Shown: positions 4,684 through 7,833 of the stretch, piece by piece
Layout: each line of letters opens with the position of its first letter
How positions within the stretch are numbered: position 1 is the first letter of the stretch
Source of the DNA: Omnitrophica WOR_2 bacterium RIFCSPLOWO2_12_FULL_51_24
Lineage (GTDB): Bacteria; Omnitrophota; Gorgyraeia; Pluralincolimonadales; Pluralincolimonadaceae
Direction of reading: 5' to 3'
NCBI GenBank assembly: GCA_001805885.1
Contig: MHHC01000023.1
Coordinates: 1-7,833, forward strand
Length of the DNA: 7,833 nt
Program-made: the position numbers and the translations under genes
Notes under the pieces: model-generated
What the model was told of the DNA's origin: nothing
The model's input: the letters and a program-made list of their open reading frames with translations, nothing else
The model's database searches: none

Positions 4684-5514
4684 TTAAGCTGGCTGCCCAC
4701 CCCCAATGTTGGGCAAAGGAGCTGCCCCTTGTTTATCTTCCTTATTGCCGTCCTTCGAGAAAGCCAGATAGCCCATCGTAAAAAGTCCAACCACAGGGAT
4801 GACGGTAATGGCGCCAACCCAACCTTCCTTGCCGCGAGCCAAAGCGATCTTATACCAGATGAAGCCAAAGAGGAATAAATCGCATATCGGCCCAACCAGG
4901 GTGCCTATTAACGGCACGAACCCGGCAAGAAGAAACAGCAACCAGATATATTTGACCTTTCCTATATTGCACATTAGGAATAAGTTGGCGATCGGAATCC
5001 ATGCCAGCCAACCATTTTGAGTATCCGTCTTTTTCGCGATGGTCTGGAGGCATATAGCGGAATATATATATAATATTATGAGTATAAAAAATAGTATCAC
5101 AGAAAACATCCCGAGTGCCGCCAGAAAAGTCTTCGCCTGTTTATCGGAAAGGTTCATTTTAGGAGTCTCACCCATAGCAAGACCCTGTATCTTTTCCTGC
5201 TGGGTAACGTTAGGCGCGACCGCATCGACGGCAGGTATGTTTTCTGTGACTGGCGCAATCGGTTCAGGGACAGGTGCCTCGGTCGCGGTAGCAACGGGCT
5301 TTTTTATCTCGACGGCCTGCCCGTTTATCTCCTGAATATCGGCGAGGTTATAGGTCATCTCGGTCACGCCGTACAGGTCGACCGTTACGGAATCATTAGT
5401 TATAGACTTGATATTTCCTTCGACTTTCTTGCCGGACTTGAACGTTACCGTATCCGCCCACGCGTTCACTGCCAATAATAGCGCTACCGCGCAAACGATC
5501 AATATTTTCTTCAT
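4684..5514 (-). CDS. Secreted/membrane protein: small beta domain plus DUF5684-like membrane domain
   Basis: This 276-residue protein has a clear signal peptide (MKKILIVCAVALLLAVNAWA, cleavage after Ala20). Residues 21-68 (DTVTFKSGKKVEGNIKSI, then alternating hydrophobic residues) look like a small SH3/LSm-like beta barrel of the kind seen in FlgN-unrelated, bacterial 'translocated small beta' proteins; the exact family is not assigned. A Pro/Ala/Val-rich linker spans about 71-118. The C-terminal part has membrane segments at about 132-156, 188-223 and 233-251, with NGWLAWIPIANLFLM and EGWVGAITVIPVVGLF, a pattern I associate with DUF5684. The tail is Gly/Pro rich. AGGAGG (5520-5525) lies 5 bases before the ATG. 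It converges with glnA, with 27 bases between stops. The function is unknown; a role in envelope or secretion is a guess from its topology only. Confidence 0.85.
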   Translation of the reverse strand: MKKILIVCAVALLLAVNAWADTVTFKSGKKVEGNIKSITNDSVTVDLYGVTEMTYNLADIQEINGQAVEIKKPVATATEAPVPEPIAPVTENIPAVDAVAPNVTQQEKIQGLAMGETPKMNLSDKQAKTFLAALGMFSVILFFILIILYIYSAICLQTIAKKTDTQNGWLAWIPIANLFLMCNIGKVKYIWLLFLLAGFVPLIGTLVGPICDLFLFGFIWYKIALARGKEGWVGAITVIPVVGLFTMGYLAFSKDGNKEDKQGAAPLPNIGGGQPA

Positions 5515-5528
5515 TCCCGCCTCCTGTT

Positions 5529-5557
5529 AATATAGATTTTACCAAATAGCCGCACAA
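5529..5557 (-). promoter_or_regulatory. Probable promoter of the DUF5684-like gene
   Basis: On the minus strand, TAAAAT (5536-5541; 5/6 to the -10 consensus) is preceded by TGG, an extended -10 form. A second option is TATATT (5529-5534; 5/6), 17 bases after TTGTGC (5552-5557). The first leaves room for the SD at 5520-5525 in the transcript and is preferred. This suggests the gene is transcribed separately from the ABC genes upstream. Confidence 0.45.
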
Positions 5558-5604
5558 ATTGCCAGCTGCATCTCTGCCTCCCGCAGCATCATCTTAGGGC
5601 TTGC

Positions 5605-6411
5605 TTAATATTGAGTCAAGCTTCCATCCATCCGTGCCCTTCGGAGGGCATATTTAAAAACGGCAAGGCTTAAGGGGAGAAGCAGGAGAGAGAAGAGGAA
5701 GAGGAACGCTATCTCCTTTCTGAGTTGAAATAGCGAATAACCCCTGTAGACCGCCAATTCGACAGCCCGGATCGCATAGGTGATGGGAAAGAATTTAGCC
5801 ATAAATTGTAACCAACCCGGAAGGACAGTAATGGGAAAATAGACTCCGCTGATCAGGCCCTCCACGTTGCTTATCACCCAATCCAAAGGAGTTCCTCGTT
5901 TGAAGGTTATGACGAAACTCGCCGATAGTATGCCAAGTCCGCTGAAAGAGGTAATGGTCAACAGCAATATCACAAGCGTCGATAATATGTTTATGTTAAC
6001 GAAGTCGATCTTAAATAAAAACACGGCCAGGATGACATATATTCCCATATCTATGGTCGCGAATAGCAGATTCCATAAAGCCATAGAGAAGAGTATAGTC
6101 GATATGCCGGTCGGGGTCAGCAGTATCGCCTCTAACGTTCCCTGGGACTGTTCAGACTGTATCCGGCCGGCGAAAGAGCCTAATCCTACGCCTATATAGC
6201 TGAAAAAAGCCATGCTCAACAGCACGTAGGAAAAATAATTTACTCCGAACTCTTCCAGATGGCTTACCATTTTTTGGCCGAATAATTTATCGATAAAGAA
6301 ATAGCTCAGGACGCTTACAAAGACGCCTAATATATTAGAAAGAAAAGCGAACTTATAGCTGGATTCGACTAAAAAATCCTTCTTTATAAGAGCAAGTAAT
6401 CTCTTTAGCAT
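5605..6411 (-). CDS. ABC-2 type transporter, permease subunit
   Basis: This 268-residue inner-membrane protein has about six hydrophobic segments (roughly 21-41, 60-80, 103-133, 142-169, 183-210 and 234-252), the size and layout of ABC-2 exporter permeases. The segment RIQSEQSQGTLEAILLTP (83-100) is the cytoplasmic coupling region typical of the family, and EGLISGVYFPITVLPGW (184-200) with FFPITYAIRAVE (208-219) is the conserved C-terminal signature. The ATG is 2 bases after the stop of the ATPase gene, so the subunits are translationally coupled and form one exporter. The substrate cannot be read from the sequence; ABC-2 systems export polysaccharides, lipids, drugs or peptides, and the glycosyltransferase upstream favours a glycan or glycolipid. 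The stop is followed by about 90 non-coding bases before the next gene. Confidence 0.93.
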   Translation of the reverse strand: MLKRLLALIKKDFLVESSYKFAFLSNILGVFVSVLSYFFIDKLFGQKMVSHLEEFGVNYFSYVLLSMAFFSYIGVGLGSFAGRIQSEQSQGTLEAILLTPTGISTILFSMALWNLLFATIDMGIYVILAVFLFKIDFVNINILSTLVILLLTITSFSGLGILSASFVITFKRGTPLDWVISNVEGLISGVYFPITVLPGWLQFMAKFFPITYAIRAVELAVYRGYSLFQLRKEIAFLFLFSLLLLPLSLAVFKYALRRARMDGSLTQY

Positions 6412-6413
6412 AT

Positions 6414-7226
6414 CTAGACCGCCCTCGTCAGCTTTACGAATATCTCGTCCATAGAGGCGGATCGTTCTCCTATCTGATGCCGCAATTGGTCCTGTGTTCC
6501 CATGGCGCGGATCCGCCCTTTATGCAGTATAATAAAGAGGTCGCAAACATCCGAGGCCTCGTTCATATTATGAGTGGTGAATAGCGCTGTCTTGCCCTCT
6601 CTTCTCACCAATTTTTCCTTTATGAAATTTCTTAACTCCAGGGCGGTTGCGTAATCCAGGCTTTTAGTCGGTTCGTCTAATAACAGAAGTTGCGGGTTAT
6701 GTATTAAGCCCCTCATTAACGCGAAACGCCTTTTCATGCCCGTTGAGTATTTGCCGAATCTCTTATCCGCATAGTCTATTTCGAATAGCCCGAATAGTTC
6801 ATCTATCCTGTCTTTAGCGGTTTTACTATCGAGGCCGTACAAAGCCGCGAAGAATTCCAGGTTTTGTTTACCGGTAAGTTGCCAATAAAAGCTTCTTTCT
6901 TCTTCAATGACTAATCCTATGGATGACTTTATCTTATCTTCACGGCGATAACCGTTTACCGAGACACTGCCTTTGTCGGGCAGAATGAGGGTAGATATTA
7001 TCTTCAATAAGGTGGTCTTTCCGGCGCCATTGGGTCCGAGGATCCCCATGATTTTTCCTCTTTCGAGAGAAAAAGATACATCCTCGAGCGCCCTTGTAGG
7101 CGTCCTGTGTTTGAAGTCAAACTCAGCCAGTTGAGCGAAAGAAAGCGGGGCTATGAAATCTTTGGTGATGCCGTTTACTTCTAATATATATCGCGACCGA
7201 TCAGAGTTTTCCGCAGCAGTGGGCAT
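6414..7226 (-). CDS. ABC-2 type transporter, ATP-binding subunit
   Basis: This 270-residue ATPase is the cytoplasmic motor for the adjacent permease. Motifs in order are Walker A GPNGAGKTT (64-72), signature YSTGM (160-164), Walker B LLLLDEPT (180-187), D-loop SLD (189-191) and H-loop His219 in TTHN. The Q-loop position carries IEEERSFYWQLTG instead of a Gln, a variant seen in one branch of ABC-2 ATPases close to the DrrA/NodI type. A 20-residue stretch around 25-45 lies between the first strand and ALEDVSF, longer than in minimal ATPases. The ATG at 7226 overlaps the glycosyltransferase by 26 bases; GAGGGA (7231-7236) lies 4 bases upstream and supports it. The overlap and the 2-base gap to the permease indicate a single operon. 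Confidence 0.94.
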   Translation of the reverse strand: MPTAAENSDRSRYILEVNGITKDFIAPLSFAQLAEFDFKHRTPTRALEDVSFSLERGKIMGILGPNGAGKTTLLKIISTLILPDKGSVSVNGYRREDKIKSSIGLVIEEERSFYWQLTGKQNLEFFAALYGLDSKTAKDRIDELFGLFEIDYADKRFGKYSTGMKRRFALMRGLIHNPQLLLLDEPTKSLDYATALELRNFIKEKLVRREGKTALFTTHNMNEASDVCDLFIILHKGRIRAMGTQDQLRHQIGERSASMDEIFVKLTRAV

Positions 7227-7833
7227 AAAGTCCCTCTATTTTTTCCATAGTCCTTTCAATCGTATAGTTTTTCCGGACGGATTCAAATCCGGCCTCGCCT
7301 AATTTTTTGGATAGTCCTTTATCCCGGACGAGCCGGATTATAGCCCCTGCTATGGCGCGGGGGTCTTTTGGCGGGACGAGCAAACCGGTCTCCCCGTCCT
7401 TTATGATCTCAGGCACGCTGCCGACATCGCTTGCCACGACCGGTTTCCCGCAGGCCTGGGCCTCTATCAAGGTAATGCCGAAACTTTCGTAAAGGGTCGG
7501 CGAGACGAATATATCTATGCCGTTCAAAAATTCCGCGATATTATCTTTTACTCCTAAGAACCGGACATTGTCGGTCAGGCCTGTTTTTTTAACTAAATCC
7601 TCTAATTCGTTTCTTAAAAAACCGCCGCCTACAATGAATAATTTTATATCCGGGAATGGCCGCTTGACTAACGCTATCGCTTCGATCAGGTACCGGCAGC
7701 CTTTCGATGTGACCAACCGGCCTACAGTCCCTATTTTTGGAGAATGGTTTTCCGGCGATTCCCGCCTCGCGCCGCTTATATTTTCATAAAACCCATTCAG
7801 ATCAATGCCATAGGGTATGGTAACGAATTGTTC
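7201..7833 (-). CDS. GT4-family glycosyltransferase, C-terminal part (5' end outside window)
   Basis: The minus-strand frame is open from the right edge to TGA at 7201-7203 and gives 210 residues of a GT-B fold glycosyltransferase. Upstream of any internal start codon the frame keeps conserved GT4 sequence: IPYGID near the edge and PKIGTVGRLVTSKG (32-45), so the gene enters from outside rather than starting at the TTG at 7716. The donor-binding half follows: LFIVGGG, VRFLGV, DIFVSPTLYESFG, and the EX7E motif ESFGITLIE with Glu116 and Glu124 of the fragment, then GKPVVASDVGSVPEII and GLLVPP. Such retaining enzymes use nucleotide sugars to build polysaccharides or glycolipids. Its end overlaps the ABC ATPase gene, which hints that its product is the exporter's cargo. 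The acceptor-binding domain is outside the window. Confidence 0.95.
   Translation of the reverse strand, partial: EQFVTIPYGIDLNGFYENISGARRESPENHSPKIGTVGRLVTSKGCRYLIEAIALVKRPFPDIKLFIVGGGFLRNELEDLVKKTGLTDNVRFLGVKDNIAEFLNGIDIFVSPTLYESFGITLIEAQACGKPVVASDVGSVPEIIKDGETGLLVPPKDPRAIAGAIIRLVRDKGLSKKLGEAGFESVRKNYTIERTMEKIEGLYAHCCGKL

Noticed and set aside
4694..4715. TGCCCA/TGGGCA inverted repeat as a glnA terminator
   Set aside because: It lies within the coding end of the convergent gene, has a 10-base loop and no T-run after it.
5591..5616. GCTTG...CAAGC inverted repeat at the permease stop as a terminator
   Set aside because: The stem is short and AT-rich with no T-run on either strand.
7714..7716. 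TTG 7716 as the glycosyltransferase start
   Set aside because: Conserved GT4 sequence (IPYGID, PKIGTVGRL) continues in frame upstream to the window edge.

Overview
The window looks like chromosomal DNA from a Gram-negative-type bacterium with moderate GC, strong Shine-Dalgarno (SD) sites and frequent ATA/AGG codons. The gene content is bacterial: Amt/PII pairs, a type I-beta glutamine synthetase, an ABC-2 exporter and a GT4 glycosyltransferase. An uncultured lineage such as Omnitrophota or a deltaproteobacterial relative would fit, but this is an impression from style and protein flavour, not a demonstrated assignment.

Left part (1-4656, plus strand) is a nitrogen-assimilation island. It starts with the 3' end of an ammonium transporter gene (amt-1), followed by a canonical PII gene (glnK-1) that keeps the uridylylation tyrosine Tyr51. 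A 58-residue helix-turn-helix (HTH) protein follows 4 bases later. A 224-base non-coding stretch then carries a cluster of TTGTTTAA/TTAAACAA half-sites (likely operator), two tandem 57-base imperfect hairpins, a possible 39-codon leader ORF and a perfect SD. After it come a second, complete ammonium transporter of a different subfamily (amt-2), a second PII with a non-canonical T-loop lacking Tyr51, a GC-rich intergenic hairpin repeat, a tandem 22-base-period repeat in the promoter region, and glnA. The glnA product lacks the adenylylation tyrosine (Phe instead) and has two in-frame starts, each with its own strong SD. Together these genes take up ammonium, sense the ATP/ADP/2-oxoglutarate state through PII, and fix ammonium into glutamine.

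Right part (4684-7833, minus strand) is unrelated in function and convergent with glnA. Read in its own direction it contains the 3' two-thirds or less of a GT4 glycosyltransferase gene, overlapped by an ABC-2 ATPase gene, then the matching permease gene 2 bases on. About 90 bases later, with its own promoter-like sequence, is a secreted/membrane protein combining a small beta-rich N-terminal domain with a DUF5684-like membrane domain. The glycosyltransferase plus ABC-2 exporter suggests a surface polysaccharide or glycolipid locus continuing beyond the right edge.

The most distinctive region is the amt-2 leader (1110-1304). A candidate anti-SD at 1172-1178 can pair either with hairpin 1 or with the amt-2 SD. 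This is the best candidate for undescribed regulation here. No mobile element, CRISPR array, tRNA or rRNA was seen.
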